This document shows, piece after piece, positions 12,917-19,140 of a DNA stretch of 20,109 nucleotides (its first letter is position 1; every line of letters begins with the position of its first letter). The stretch is from a virus. The DNA lies in the IMG/VR virus record IMGVR_UViG_3300044638_001100, positions 1 to 20,109 of that record. One strand, given 5' to 3'. Under the pieces are notes generated by a model. It was not told the origin of the DNA. It did not search any database and saw nothing but the letters and a program-made list of their open reading frames with translations. Position numbers and translations under genes: made by a program.

Positions 12917-13644
12917 CAACGCACTCCGTTATTCTGGGCCAGAGGCGGAACTCTGAACTGGCCACTTCGGTATGCATCGCTACGCTCCAGACCATCACCC
13001 AGACGTTGAGCCAATGCAAGTGCTTCTTTGTACTTGCCGTCATACAAAGCAATGATGTCTTGCTCGCCCTTCATGAACGTGTAAGCCTCGACCAATGATC
13101 CGTACAACAGCACGGTGTCAAAGTTGTCGCCCAACCAAGTCTGGCCAGAAGCCGCAACAGTGATGGACTCGGGATAGTAGTAATAGTGAAGCTCGACGTT
13201 GTAAGCCGCATCAGGTGTTGGGCCAAGAATGAAGCTCAACTCATTGGTGATGACGGGGCTGGGGTCGTTTGTGGTTGTCGGGCCAAACAGAGCGTAGTAC
13301 TTGGGTGTCGCTGTGTCAGTAGCCTTGGGATACGCCTGACGGATGAAGTTCACATCCTTGTTCAGCAAGAACTCTTGCCCGTCCGCAGTCTCAACGGCCA
13401 ACGAATACGTCGCCAGAAAATCTGCCGGACACGACAAGTACTTGTTGCCATTTGATGTGATACCCGTCACGTTCTTACGCAACGATGGGAACTGAACCGT
13501 GTTGTAGATGCGCTGCTCAGCCTGCGTGATGAAAGTGTTTAACTGGGTCGTTGAGGACACAGTACTTCCATCGGCAAGATACGTTGCTGGGAACGTATTC
13601 TCTACATAGCTTTGAATTGCAGCGATCAACTGGGCGTAGGTCAT
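12916..13644 (-). CDS. Head-tail adaptor protein (phage SU10 adaptor-like)
   Basis: This 242-residue protein begins with a helical part (MTYAQLIAAIQSYVENTFPA, FITQAEQRIYNTVQFPSLRK), continues with beta segments (PADFLATYSLAV, ELHYYYYPESIT) and returns to helix near the end (LGDNFDTVLLYGSLVEAYTF, YKEALALAQRLGD). I recognise the YYYYPESI, DN-D-LLYGSLVEAY-FMKGE and YKEAL order from adaptor proteins of the SU10 type that form a ring under the portal. The start overlaps the previous stop as ATGA. With the gp4-like protein at 14530-15459 it gives two candidates for successive connector rings. Family naming is from memory and not a search. Confidence 0.75.
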   Translation of the reverse strand: MTYAQLIAAIQSYVENTFPATYLADGSTVSSTTQLNTFITQAEQRIYNTVQFPSLRKNVTGITSNGNKYLSCPADFLATYSLAVETADGQEFLLNKDVNFIRQAYPKATDTATPKYYALFGPTTTNDPSPVITNELSFILGPTPDAAYNVELHYYYYPESITVAASGQTWLGDNFDTVLLYGSLVEAYTFMKGEQDIIALYDGKYKEALALAQRLGDGLERSDAYRSGQFRVPPLAQNNGVR

Positions 13645-13901
13645 GCCATCGGGCCTCTGGCCATCAAGCCTTTAGTTGCTGCGCCTGTGCCACGGATTTT
13701 GATACCAGTGGTTTTGGGCTCTGGGTAGTCATTGCTGTGTGTGTTAGCCACAGAGACGTTTGCCTTGCGCATGTACTCTTTATTGTTGCTCACGCCAGCG
13801 GGCTCAATCTTGAGCTTCTTGCCAGTCATTGTGTGTGGCTCGGCGTAAACGCTGGCTGGGCCAACTTCTTTGCCGCCTTTTTTCATGCTGTATTTAGCCA
13901 T
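13641..13901 (-). CDS. Small basic conserved phage protein
   Basis: This 86-residue, Lys/Gly-rich protein opens MAKYSMKKGGKEVGPASVYA and ends KIRGTGAATKGLMARGPMA. I recall the RGTGAATKG-x-x-ARGPM ending in small proteins from aquatic phages; its function is unknown to me. No membrane helix, signal peptide or catalytic motif is visible. GGAGGT a few bases before the ATG is an excellent ribosome-binding site, and the gene lies two bases after the preceding small basic gene. The Gly/Lys-rich end recalls the tails shared by three proteins in the 16-17 kb cluster, but real similarity is uncertain. Confidence 0.75.
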   Translation of the reverse strand: MAKYSMKKGGKEVGPASVYAEPHTMTGKKLKIEPAGVSNNKEYMRKANVSVANTHSNDYPEPKTTGIKIRGTGAATKGLMARGPMA

Positions 13902-13903
13902 GA

Positions 13904-14092
13904 TTAACCTCCACGACCAGAACGACGACCGGGGCTCATTTGGTTGGCAACTTTAGCCAAGCCACGGCCCATCTTCAGCATGTCGCTGTTAGTCTTGCCA
14001 CCAGCACGCATTTTTTTAGCGTCGGGATGCATGCGTTTTTCGTGAGATTTCACTTCTTTGCTGGCAATGCGTTTAACTGATTTTGTGTCCAT
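13904..14092 (-). CDS. Very basic small protein
   Basis: This 62-residue protein starts MDTKSVKRIASKEVKSHEKR and has MHPDAKKMRAGGKTNSDML in the middle and SPGRRSGRGG at the end. It is strongly basic, partly helical and flexible at the C terminus, with no membrane segment. AAGGAG before the ATG supports the start. Such composition would suit binding to DNA or to the acidic inner surface of a capsid, but nothing in the sequence proves either. It lies nine bases after the zinc-ribbon gene and directly before another small basic gene. Confidence 0.72.
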   Translation of the reverse strand: MDTKSVKRIASKEVKSHEKRMHPDAKKMRAGGKTNSDMLKMGRGLAKVANQMSPGRRSGRGG

Positions 14093-14101
14093 ATCGACTC
14101 C

Positions 14102-14530
14102 TTATGTCGTTGTAACCGTTACTGTACCAAGTTCTACCGCTAATACCAAGTTGTTTGGCGTTAGGGCAGCATCAAAAAACGAAGACCCACCAACAGGATT
14201 CCATCCCCACTGGAAGATCCGACTGCCGCCCTCGTTGGTTCCTGAACCTGTTGGCCCAGTCCCACCGTTCACGTTAATCTGCAACCCGCTGTTGCCCGAT
14301 AGAAGATAGCTTCGATCTGGGCGAGGGTTACGCAAGCCTTGAGGGTCGTCCACCGGGAACATACCCAACTGCAACTGAGGCTGGTCAGGGTCCCAACACT
14401 CTGGGCATACAAGCAAGTCGTAGTTCTTGGTCTTGATGATTTCCTTGCGCAAAACCTTGAGCTTGAACCGCTGGTCGCAACGGTCGCACTGGGCGATTGC
14501 CCATTTGCCGCTGGCGAACCGATTACCCAT
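14102..14530 (-). CDS. Zinc-ribbon protein of the virion operon
   Basis: This 142-residue protein has two Cys pairs, C15-x-x-C18 and C42-x-x-C45, spaced like a zinc ribbon. The surrounding sequence is basic (RFKLKVLRKEIIKTKNYDLL). A conserved-looking stretch follows (CPECWDPDQPQLQLGMFPVD, LRNPRPDRSYL). The second half is Gly/Ser/Thr/Asn-rich and ends in repeated Val-Thr, probably a beta extension. I recall the first half from phages as a conserved protein of unknown role. The ATG shares one base with the adaptor stop (TAATG) and follows GGAGGT. Its tight coupling to the gp4-like adaptor suggests a connector or assembly function rather than transcription control, but DNA binding cannot be excluded. 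Confidence 0.78.
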   Translation of the reverse strand: MGNRFASGKWAIAQCDRCDQRFKLKVLRKEIIKTKNYDLLVCPECWDPDQPQLQLGMFPVDDPQGLRNPRPDRSYLLSGNSGLQINVNGGTGPTGSGTNEGGSRIFQWGWNPVGGSSFFDAALTPNNLVLAVELGTVTVTTT

Positions 14531-15459
14531 TATGTACCTCCAATATATTGCTGTCTGGGCACGAACCGGATCGCAGCTTTCTCGTGATCTTCATACGCTG
14601 CTAGTTCCCAAGCCTCGTCATACTGGGCCTTCAAAAACTGGAGGCGCTCAGCGCCTTGGGGAATCTTGCCAGCGATGTAGTACGACAGGCCAGCGGCCAT
14701 GCAGGGAATGAACCTGAACGGAACATCCATCACGTTCACACCGCCACCAGCGTCTTGGGTGCGGCGCAGTCGCCAGTACACAAATTGGTACGGCTGCGCA
14801 TTGTCAGGGGTTGGCCAAACGGTCACGGCTGGCAGGTTTTGAACGGAGACATTTGCCCCAGTCAGGTGGGTTGCTGCTGTGGTGCCATTCTGCCCACGGA
14901 AACAATTATTGAGCGTATTACCGTCGATATAACCATAATTGATGGTTTCTGAGCCTATCTGCACAAAGCCTAAAGCAGGCATACCAGCGGTAGAAGTCAC
15001 CGTGATTGTGGTCGCAGTGGCTGAAATGCCGCCATTCAACGTGGTAATCGGGGCCGCAGTCTGGCCATCCAGCCGCTGTATCCATACCTGAATTGGGCGG
15101 GCCTGCTGAAGTTTGTTAGGGAGAGTAGCGTAGGTAGAAACACTAATACGGGTGATGGTCAAGTCAGCCTGATTGGAGGTGTTGTTGGCTTGCGTGCGGA
15201 TGACGTGTTCAATCAAGTCCACGGTGTCGTTGGGCAGGGCATAGGTGCTTTGGCCCGGAACCAAGTCAATGACCCCTGTCTCAATCGTCCACATGTTGAT
15301 GCCACGGTTGGCCCACTCAGCGAACATGATGTTGAGACTACGGCGTGCAGTACGCAGGTCATAGCCCGTGCGCAGCTCGCCCCCAGCGCGTTCAAACGCC
15401 TCCTCGACGAGTTCAGTCAGGTCGAGGTTAAATGATGCGGAGCCGGAGGTTGTTGCCAT
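14530..15459 (-). CDS. Head-tail adaptor, P22 gp4-like, with an inserted beta domain
   Basis: This 309-residue protein has a helical N terminus (residues 11-50) with LTELVEEAFERAG, LRTGYDLRTARRSLNIMFAE and WANRGINMWTIETG. This matches the helix pattern of P22 gp4-type adaptors (A-x-x-x-L-N-x-M-x-x-E-W-x-x-x-G-I). A beta segment with PGQSTYALPNDTVDLIEHVI follows. Residues about 131-207 look inserted: TTITVTSTAGMPALGFVQIG and CFRGQNGTTAATHLTGANV form a beta module I know from unrelated phage proteins. The core then resumes with VWPTPDNAQPYQFVYWRLRR and ends in helices. It should form a ring under the portal. The ATG shares one base with the preceding stop (TAATG). Confidence 0.75.
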   Translation of the reverse strand: MATTSGSASFNLDLTELVEEAFERAGGELRTGYDLRTARRSLNIMFAEWANRGINMWTIETGVIDLVPGQSTYALPNDTVDLIEHVIRTQANNTSNQADLTITRISVSTYATLPNKLQQARPIQVWIQRLDGQTAAPITTLNGGISATATTITVTSTAGMPALGFVQIGSETINYGYIDGNTLNNCFRGQNGTTAATHLTGANVSVQNLPAVTVWPTPDNAQPYQFVYWRLRRTQDAGGGVNVMDVPFRFIPCMAAGLSYYIAGKIPQGAERLQFLKAQYDEAWELAAYEDHEKAAIRFVPRQQYIGGT

Positions 15460-15692
15460 TATCTAAACCCTGCCGTTTTCTTTGCGATGTTTTTGGGTTG
15501 TGCCACAAACTGCTTACCCGCCGCCTTACCTTTGCGCTTGGCTTTGGTTGTAGCAGCGTACTCAGCAGGGGACAAAGACTTGATGGCAGCTTCTGGCAAA
15601 TACCGTTCGCCCGTTTTGGACGAAGGCTTCCCCGACTTGGTACGCCATTTCTGGTCGCCCCAATTTTTAAGGGAAGTCTGCGGCGCTTTCAA
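15459..15692 (-). CDS. Small basic conserved phage protein (TTG start)
   Basis: This 77-residue protein contains NWGDQKWRTKSGKPSSKTGE, RYLPEAAIKSLSPAEYAATT and KGKAAGKQFVAQPKNIAKKT. I recognise the KWRTKSGKPSS-TGERYLP / EYAATT-AKR / GKQFVAQPK-IAKKT pattern from a small protein common in marine and freshwater phages; its function is unknown. No start other than TTG at 15692 lies near the upstream gene's end, and it overlaps that stop as TTGA, so coupled translation is likely. The protein is highly basic with no membrane helix. It immediately precedes the gp4-like adaptor, sharing a base with its start region. Confidence 0.78.
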   Translation of the reverse strand: MKAPQTSLKNWGDQKWRTKSGKPSSKTGERYLPEAAIKSLSPAEYAATTKAKRKGKAAGKQFVAQPKNIAKKTAGFR

Positions 15693-15964
15693 TCTCTGTA
15701 ACCCCCACCTGCTGCCTTGTACTTCTTGGCTACAAGCTGCGCCTTACGTGCTGACCACTGGCCAGCTCCAGTACCGTGAGTCGCCGCCGCTTTAACCTGA
15801 GACACAATCCGCTTACGCAGACTAGGCTTGGTGTAATTACCGGCGGCGTTGACCTTCCCACCGTCCGCATACTCGGTGAAGTCAGTGTCGTCCCGACGTG
15901 CCTTACGTTTGGCCCCGGGCATCTTGGAGGGGCGTATAGCCCCCATGCCACGAGAGGCCATCAT
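15689..15964 (-). CDS. Small basic conserved phage protein (GQWSARKAQL family)
   Basis: This 91-residue protein has MMASRGMGAIRPSKMPGAKR, then ADGGKVNAAGNYTKPSLRKR, and ends THGTGAGQWSARKAQLVAKK with YKAAGGGY. I recognise the NYTKP-LRKR, GTGAGQWSARKAQL-AK-YK-AGGGY pattern as a recurrent small phage protein of unknown role. The C-terminal half looks helical and basic, as in a nucleic-acid-binding element. Two ATG codons in a row are possible starts (15964 or 15961); both overlap the previous stop. There is no clear ribosome-binding site, so translation is probably coupled. Confidence 0.78.
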   Translation of the reverse strand: MMASRGMGAIRPSKMPGAKRKARRDDTDFTEYADGGKVNAAGNYTKPSLRKRIVSQVKAAATHGTGAGQWSARKAQLVAKKYKAAGGGYRD

Positions 15965-16203
15965 TTGATGATCGTCCCACGAGTTTTACCGCGCTGAGCA
16001 CAGCCATCTGCACGGCTGGAAGCTGAACCACCTGCGGCAAACTTCTTGCCCATGTCCTTTTTGGTGGTGGGCGCTTCAGCAGCTTTGGCAGCAGCTTTCT
16101 TATCCGCAATTTCTTGTAGAACTTCCGCAGGAGCAGGCGCATCAGTACCGCCAGTCTTGGCTTCTTTGCGGTACTTTTCTGCCTTTTTATCGTCTTCAGT
16201 CAT
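15961..16203 (-). CDS. Small charged protein with the RADG-RGKT tail
   Basis: This 80-residue protein starts MTEDDKKAEKYRKEAKTGGT, has an Ala/Lys-rich helical middle (EVLQEIADKKAAAKAAEAP) and ends SSRADGCAQRGKTRGTIIK. The last 18 residues (63-80) match the ends of the two preceding proteins, with the core R-A-D-G-x-A-x-R-G-K-T. AAGGTGAACC before the ATG is a good ribosome-binding site, eight bases after the previous stop. Function is unknown. The helical middle with a flexible basic tail would suit a minor virion or scaffold-like protein. Confidence 0.75.
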   Translation of the reverse strand: MTEDDKKAEKYRKEAKTGGTDAPAPAEVLQEIADKKAAAKAAEAPTTKKDMGKKFAAGGSASSRADGCAQRGKTRGTIIK

Positions 16204-16211
16204 GGTTCACC

Positions 16212-16778
16212 TTAATACATCTTGCATTTGGTTTTGCCGCGAGAAGCGATGCCGTCAGCTCGTTTGGAAGCGGATGATGTCATACCGCCAGACTTATACG
16301 AGCTTTGTTTAGCTGCACGGCGACGTGCATCGGCGGCTGCGGCGGCTCGGGACGATACCCTAAGTGCGTCAGTTTTTTGGGCGCTTAGTTCTTCCGGCAC
16401 TTCTTGGGCAAACTTTTTTGTCTTTGCTTCACGTTTGACTGCGCGTGAAAGATTGGTAAGTTGATCAGTACGATTTGCGCTAGACACAGGAGTCGTAAGC
16501 CCAGCAGGTTTATCTGCGGCAGGGGCGGGTTTAACAACGAGGTCATTTGTTGCATCGCCTACACCCGGACGCGTTGTTCCGGTACCACCGGGCGTATAGG
16601 AGCTTTCGTTTGTAGGTGTAAAAGCATCTTCCAATGCTTCTACTTTTTTAGTGTCGCCGGTGTAAGAACTGGTCTTTTGGTCGCCCGCGTCATCTTTGTC
16701 CTTACCTTTGGACGCCATGTACGCCGCGCCCGCAAGAGCAGCAAGACCCGCTAATCTACCCAAATTTTTCTTTGCCAT
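16212..16778 (-). CDS. Basic protein with N-terminal hydrophobic segment and the RADG-RGKT tail
   Basis: This 188-residue protein begins MAKKNLGRLAGLAALAGAAY, a basic start followed by a short Ala/Gly/Leu hydrophobic stretch that might be a weak membrane segment. The middle is Lys/Asp/Thr/Pro-rich and probably disordered (SKGKDKDDAGDQKTSSYTG). A helical Ala/Arg-rich part follows (SSRAAAAADARRRAAKQSS). The end (GGMTSSASKRADGIASRGKT plus KCKMY) matches the tails of the neighbours on both sides. AAAGGGGCAATC before the ATG is a strong ribosome-binding site. I recognise no named family. The small hydrophobic Ala/Gly start and basic body resemble some ejection or internal head proteins, but this is only analogy. 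Confidence 0.72.
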   Translation of the reverse strand: MAKKNLGRLAGLAALAGAAYMASKGKDKDDAGDQKTSSYTGDTKKVEALEDAFTPTNESSYTPGGTGTTRPGVGDATNDLVVKPAPAADKPAGLTTPVSSANRTDQLTNLSRAVKREAKTKKFAQEVPEELSAQKTDALRVSSRAAAAADARRRAAKQSSYKSGGMTSSASKRADGIASRGKTKCKMY

Positions 16779-16788
16779 GATTGCCCCT

Positions 16789-17259
16789 TTAGCAGGCTTT
16801 GCCGCCCATGTTCATCTTGACCATTTTGCCTTTGGTTTTGCCTTTGACAGCTAAACCATCGCGGCTGGGGGCTGCGGTTTTAACAGCGCCCATCTTGCTG
16901 GCAGTCATGCCGCCTTTGGCCATTTTCTTCATGCCTGCTTCTTTCATTTCGTGCTTAATCATTGATGCAGGTGCGCCCTTCTTTTTCATGAAGGACACTT
17001 CTTTTTTCATCATTCCTTTGGATTCTTTCATTTCGCCACCCTTTTTAAAAAGTTCGTTCTTACCCTGATTGGTCTTTGGTTTGTTAACCGCTTGCGCATC
17101 AGCGCGGCTCTTAGAGCCTTTGCCAAATTTCATACCCTTGCTGGCTTCGCTGAAGTCCTTGCCAACGGCTTTAGGCACTCCAACTTTCTTCGCAAACGCT
17201 GGGTTGTGCGCCACAGCATCCATGAATTTCTTTTGCTTATCACTTACTGCTGGCATCAT
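16789..17259 (-). CDS. Lys/Met-rich basic protein with the RDG-KGKT tail
   Basis: This 156-residue protein opens MMPAVSDKQKKFMDAVAHNP, followed by AFAKKVGVPKAVGKDFSEAS; I recall this SDKQKKFM-AVAHNP-FAKKVG pattern from many aquatic phages. The rest is extremely Lys/Met/Gly-rich (KKEVSFMKKKGAPASMIKHE, KEAGMKKMAKGGMTASKMGA). The end carries PSRDGLAVKGKTKGKMV (from residue 131), related to the tails of the next two proteins. Residues 51-67 (SRADAQAVNKPKTNQGK) look like a degenerate internal copy. Starts at 17259 or 17256 both overlap the previous stop, with GGGG upstream. Function is unknown; its charge suggests binding to nucleic acid or an acidic protein surface. Confidence 0.78.
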   Translation of the reverse strand: MMPAVSDKQKKFMDAVAHNPAFAKKVGVPKAVGKDFSEASKGMKFGKGSKSRADAQAVNKPKTNQGKNELFKKGGEMKESKGMMKKEVSFMKKKGAPASMIKHEMKEAGMKKMAKGGMTASKMGAVKTAAPSRDGLAVKGKTKGKMVKMNMGGKAC

Positions 17260-17495
17260 TTCCCCGCTTGAAGGAGTCGGTCAATTTTTTCTTCAAGGCG
17301 GTTAAACCGTTGGTCAATGTGGTCAGTAACTCTTTGCACTTCTGAATTAGTTGCGTAATCACGGGCAATCTCCTCGCGTGTTCGGTTCAATAAAATGCTC
17401 AAGCGTGCCAGCTCGTCGAATTTTTCACGAATGAAAAACCACAATGCCCCCATAACAAGAGACAGACCCGCAGACCAAAGCGTGTTAATGTCCAT
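17256..17495 (-). CDS. Small membrane-anchored coiled-coil protein
   Basis: This 79-residue protein has one N-terminal membrane helix (INTLWSAGLSLVMGALWFFI, about residues 3-22) followed by a long charged helix (FDELARLSILLNRTREEIAR, VTDHIDQRFNRLEEKIDRLL) with heptad-like leucines and isoleucines. The start at 17495 lies one base after the preceding stop; a longer in-frame version beginning at 17552 would overlap that gene and lacks support. The design (anchor plus coiled coil) resembles small phage membrane proteins of unknown role; lysis or superinfection functions are possible but unsupported. It is the only membrane protein in the small-gene cluster. Confidence 0.72.
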   Translation of the reverse strand: MDINTLWSAGLSLVMGALWFFIREKFDELARLSILLNRTREEIARDYATNSEVQRVTDHIDQRFNRLEEKIDRLLQAGK

Positions 17496-17496
17496 G

Positions 17497-17751
17497 TCAG
17501 CACTTCCATCTAGCCAAGGAAGCCGCCTTACGGGTGGGCTTGCCTTTTTCATCTTTCATCGGGCCGGGCATACCTGACATGCGAGCGCAAAATGACTTCT
17601 TGCGGGGGCCACCTTGGGGCTGTGGAGCCTTCAGGTTACTGCCCGTTGCTGCGTTGTACTTGGCGCGGCCTTTGGCAGTCAAACCCGCCCCCTTGGAGAC
17701 AGGCAGCTTTTCGCCACGTCCAACTGCAAGGGAGGGATTCTTCTTAGCCAT
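17497..17751 (-). CDS. Small basic conserved phage protein (KKSFCARMSG family)
   Basis: This 84-residue protein starts MAKKNPSLAVGRGEKLPVSK and has KGAGLTAKGRAKYNAATGSN, then GGPRKKSFCARMSGMPGPMK, DEKGKPTRKAASLARWKC. I recognise the LTAKGR-KYN--TGSNLK-P and KKSFCARMSG patterns from a widespread small phage protein of unknown function. Two Cys remain in an otherwise Lys/Gly/Pro-rich chain. The ATG at 17751 overlaps the preceding stop by eight bases; an in-frame ATG seven codons earlier is less likely, because family members I recall begin near KKNPSL. It opens the run of very basic proteins. Confidence 0.78.
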   Translation of the reverse strand: MAKKNPSLAVGRGEKLPVSKGAGLTAKGRAKYNAATGSNLKAPQPQGGPRKKSFCARMSGMPGPMKDEKGKPTRKAASLARWKC

Positions 17752-18259
17752 AGTAAATCTGCGCCCCGTCAATAGAACTCATGTAGGCATAAATTCCATT
17801 TACTGCCAATACGCCTTCGCCGGGGATAAGCGGGGCGTTTTGGAACTCGTCTGATGCGTGAGTTTCATAGGTTAACAACCAACGATTTGCGCCGCTGACA
17901 TAAAGCGCTGCTGGAGAACCTGTAATAGTCCCAGTATTGATGTCTGTGATCGTAAACGCATCTGCGGTTGTTACAGTGATAGCGTAATTCCCATCAGTGG
18001 CAGTGCCGCCTGAGCCAGTAACAAAGTGAATGCCGACAACAGTGCCGGTTGTTAACCCGTGCGCGGTTTTTGCAATCGTCACAGTCGCGCCACTACGTCC
18101 GTAAGTAACGCTTGAAGTTACTGGGGCTACGGTTGTATCAAACAATACCAAAGTCCCGCCACCGCCATAAAAAGAAACACCTTTTACCCTGTTTCGTCCA
18201 AGCACAAAAAAACCACTTTGGTTTAGGTGCCCTTGTCTTACATCAGTTTGCATCGTCAT
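17744..18259 (-). CDS. Beta-rich protein of the virion operon (unknown function)
   Basis: This 171-residue protein starts MTMQTDVRQGHLNQSGFFVL, followed by GRNRVKGVSFYGGGGTLVLF. The middle (TVTIAKTAHGLTTGTVVGIH, TDGNYAITVTTADAFTITDI) is a beta module with the H-G-L-T-T-G-x-x-V and D-G-x-Y-x-I-T-V elements that I know from phage and bacterial proteins as a small beta domain. The end is GEGVLAVNGIYAYMSSIDGA. GGAGCAGCAAA before the ATG is a good ribosome-binding site. The start lies 17 bases inside the preceding small gene. A capsid or tail decoration role is plausible from fold type and position, not demonstrated. Confidence 0.7.
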   Translation of the reverse strand: MTMQTDVRQGHLNQSGFFVLGRNRVKGVSFYGGGGTLVLFDTTVAPVTSSVTYGRSGATVTIAKTAHGLTTGTVVGIHFVTGSGGTATDGNYAITVTTADAFTITDINTGTITGSPAALYVSGANRWLLTYETHASDEFQNAPLIPGEGVLAVNGIYAYMSSIDGAQIYYG

Positions 18260-18413
18260 TTTGCTGCTCCAGTTCTGGTGCTTCTATCCTGTTTATGAGC
18301 ATCTTGTACGCTTGGATCGTGGCCTGAGATTGAATCAAAAAAGTTTGGGCTTTCTGTGCTTCAGTCTCTAGGTCACGTATCTCAGACTCCAAGAATTCCT
18401 TGGTGATCTGCAT
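18243..18413 (-). CDS. Small coiled-coil protein
   Basis: This 56-residue protein reads MQITKEFLESEIRDLETEAQ, KAQTFLIQSQATIQAYKMLI, NRIEAPELEQQNDDAN. It is almost entirely helix with heptad-like spacing of Leu, Ile and Phe in the first 42 residues and an acidic polar end, so it probably forms a coiled coil. It is compactly placed: one base after the previous stop and 17 bases over the next start. Similar short helical proteins are frequent in phage structural operons. I recognise no specific family. No good ribosome-binding site precedes the ATG, which suggests coupling to the gene above. Confidence 0.72.
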   Translation of the reverse strand: MQITKEFLESEIRDLETEAQKAQTFLIQSQATIQAYKMLINRIEAPELEQQNDDAN

Positions 18414-18414
18414 A

Positions 18415-18987
18415 TTAAGCCGCGCTGGAACACATGATGAAGTAAGGCGTACCGTCTGATGCCACGACTCTCAAAGTCTTAGCAATAGTGGCGGTGCTTG
18501 TTACAAACAAGGCTGCGGGGATGTTGAACAAGTTTGCGACAGTGCCAGTGCCGCTGTTTGTGAAGCGGATGAACGAAGCATTTGTCCAAGTACCACCAGA
18601 GGCAAAGTTGGAGTCAGCTTGAATAGCTGCAATCGTACCGCCGGGGTTGGTCGATGTGCCGCCCAGAGTAGCGCGAAGAGCGTTACCTGCGCCAGAGATA
18701 GTGCCAGAACCGTTAATGCTCAAGCTAATGTGAGCGCCGTTGACAGTACCACCAGTAGCTGCGCCAGCACCTGTGACCTGAGTCAAAGCACGGTAAGTTT
18801 CACCAGAGCCTGTAGAGGTAAAAGCCAAACGCTGATAAGACAGACGTGTATCGCCAGTAGCGGCAGAAGTCGTAACATATGATTCAGACACATTGCCAGC
18901 GGCGGTTTCAACGACGGGGCTAGAAGCTGTTCCGGAGATAAAGCCATTTTGTGATATGACTGGGCCGGAGAACGTGGTATTTGCCAT
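18415..18987 (-). CDS. Beta-rich, probably exposed virion protein (first gene of the second late operon)
   Basis: This 190-residue protein begins MANTTFSGPVISQNGFISGT and is Gly/Ser/Thr/Ala-rich throughout, with short hydrophobic beta-like segments (HISLSINGSGTISGAGNALR, FIRFTNSGTGTVANLFNIPA) and an end KTLRVVASDGTPYFIMCS. The composition suits a head decoration or head-fibre protein, and it comes right after the capsid gene. I recognise the F-SGPV-S-NGF opening from phage proteins of unknown role. AAGGAACAATC before the ATG is a strong ribosome-binding site. It has its own promoter and leader, which should give it high expression separate from the capsid gene. Confidence 0.72.
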   Translation of the reverse strand: MANTTFSGPVISQNGFISGTASSPVVETAAGNVSESYVTTSAATGDTRLSYQRLAFTSTGSGETYRALTQVTGAGAATGGTVNGAHISLSINGSGTISGAGNALRATLGGTSTNPGGTIAAIQADSNFASGGTWTNASFIRFTNSGTGTVANLFNIPAALFVTSTATIAKTLRVVASDGTPYFIMCSSAA

Positions 18988-19011
18988 GATTGTTCCTTAC
19001 ATGCAAGTGAG

Positions 19012-19054
19012 GGTGTTCTGTCTGCATGTCGTCAGCCGGGACTGTCAGAACACC
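19012..19054 (-). promoter_or_regulatory. Inverted repeat in the leader of the second late operon
   Basis: Two perfect 9-base arms (19012-19020 and 19046-19054, GGTGTTCTG / CAGAACACC in the transcript) enclose a 25-base loop. In the leader RNA this makes a stem upstream of the ribosome-binding site. It is not followed by a T-run, so it is not a terminator; it may stabilise the mRNA or bind a protein. Confidence 0.6.
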
Positions 19055-19073
19055 GGATAACCCCGGATTGAGA

Positions 19074-19101
19074 GCAATATACACCATTTAAACGCTGTCA
19101 A
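19074..19101 (-). promoter_or_regulatory. Sigma-70-type promoter for the operon from 18987 downward
   Basis: On the minus strand a perfect -35 box TTGACA (19096-19101) is followed by a 16-base spacer and TATTGC (19074-19079). A better -10 match, TATATT (19076-19081), lies 14 bases away. This sits directly after the capsid gene terminator and about 90 bases before the next start codon. The -10 choice is uncertain. Host-type boxes imply transcription by host RNA polymerase. Confidence 0.6.
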
Positions 19102-19115
19102 CAAGGTTTAAACAT

Positions 19116-19140
19116 AAAAAAGGGAGCCGAAGCTCCCTTT
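19116..19140 (-). terminator. Rho-independent terminator after the major capsid gene
   Basis: On the minus strand a perfect 9-base stem (AAAGGGAGC / GCTCCCTTT) closes a TTCG loop with a C-G closing pair, the very stable C(UUCG)G tetraloop. The RNA then runs into a U-rich tail (six consecutive T from within the stem end, then TATG). It begins 14 bases after the capsid stop. It should end or thin out transcription of the capsid gene. Confidence 0.92.
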
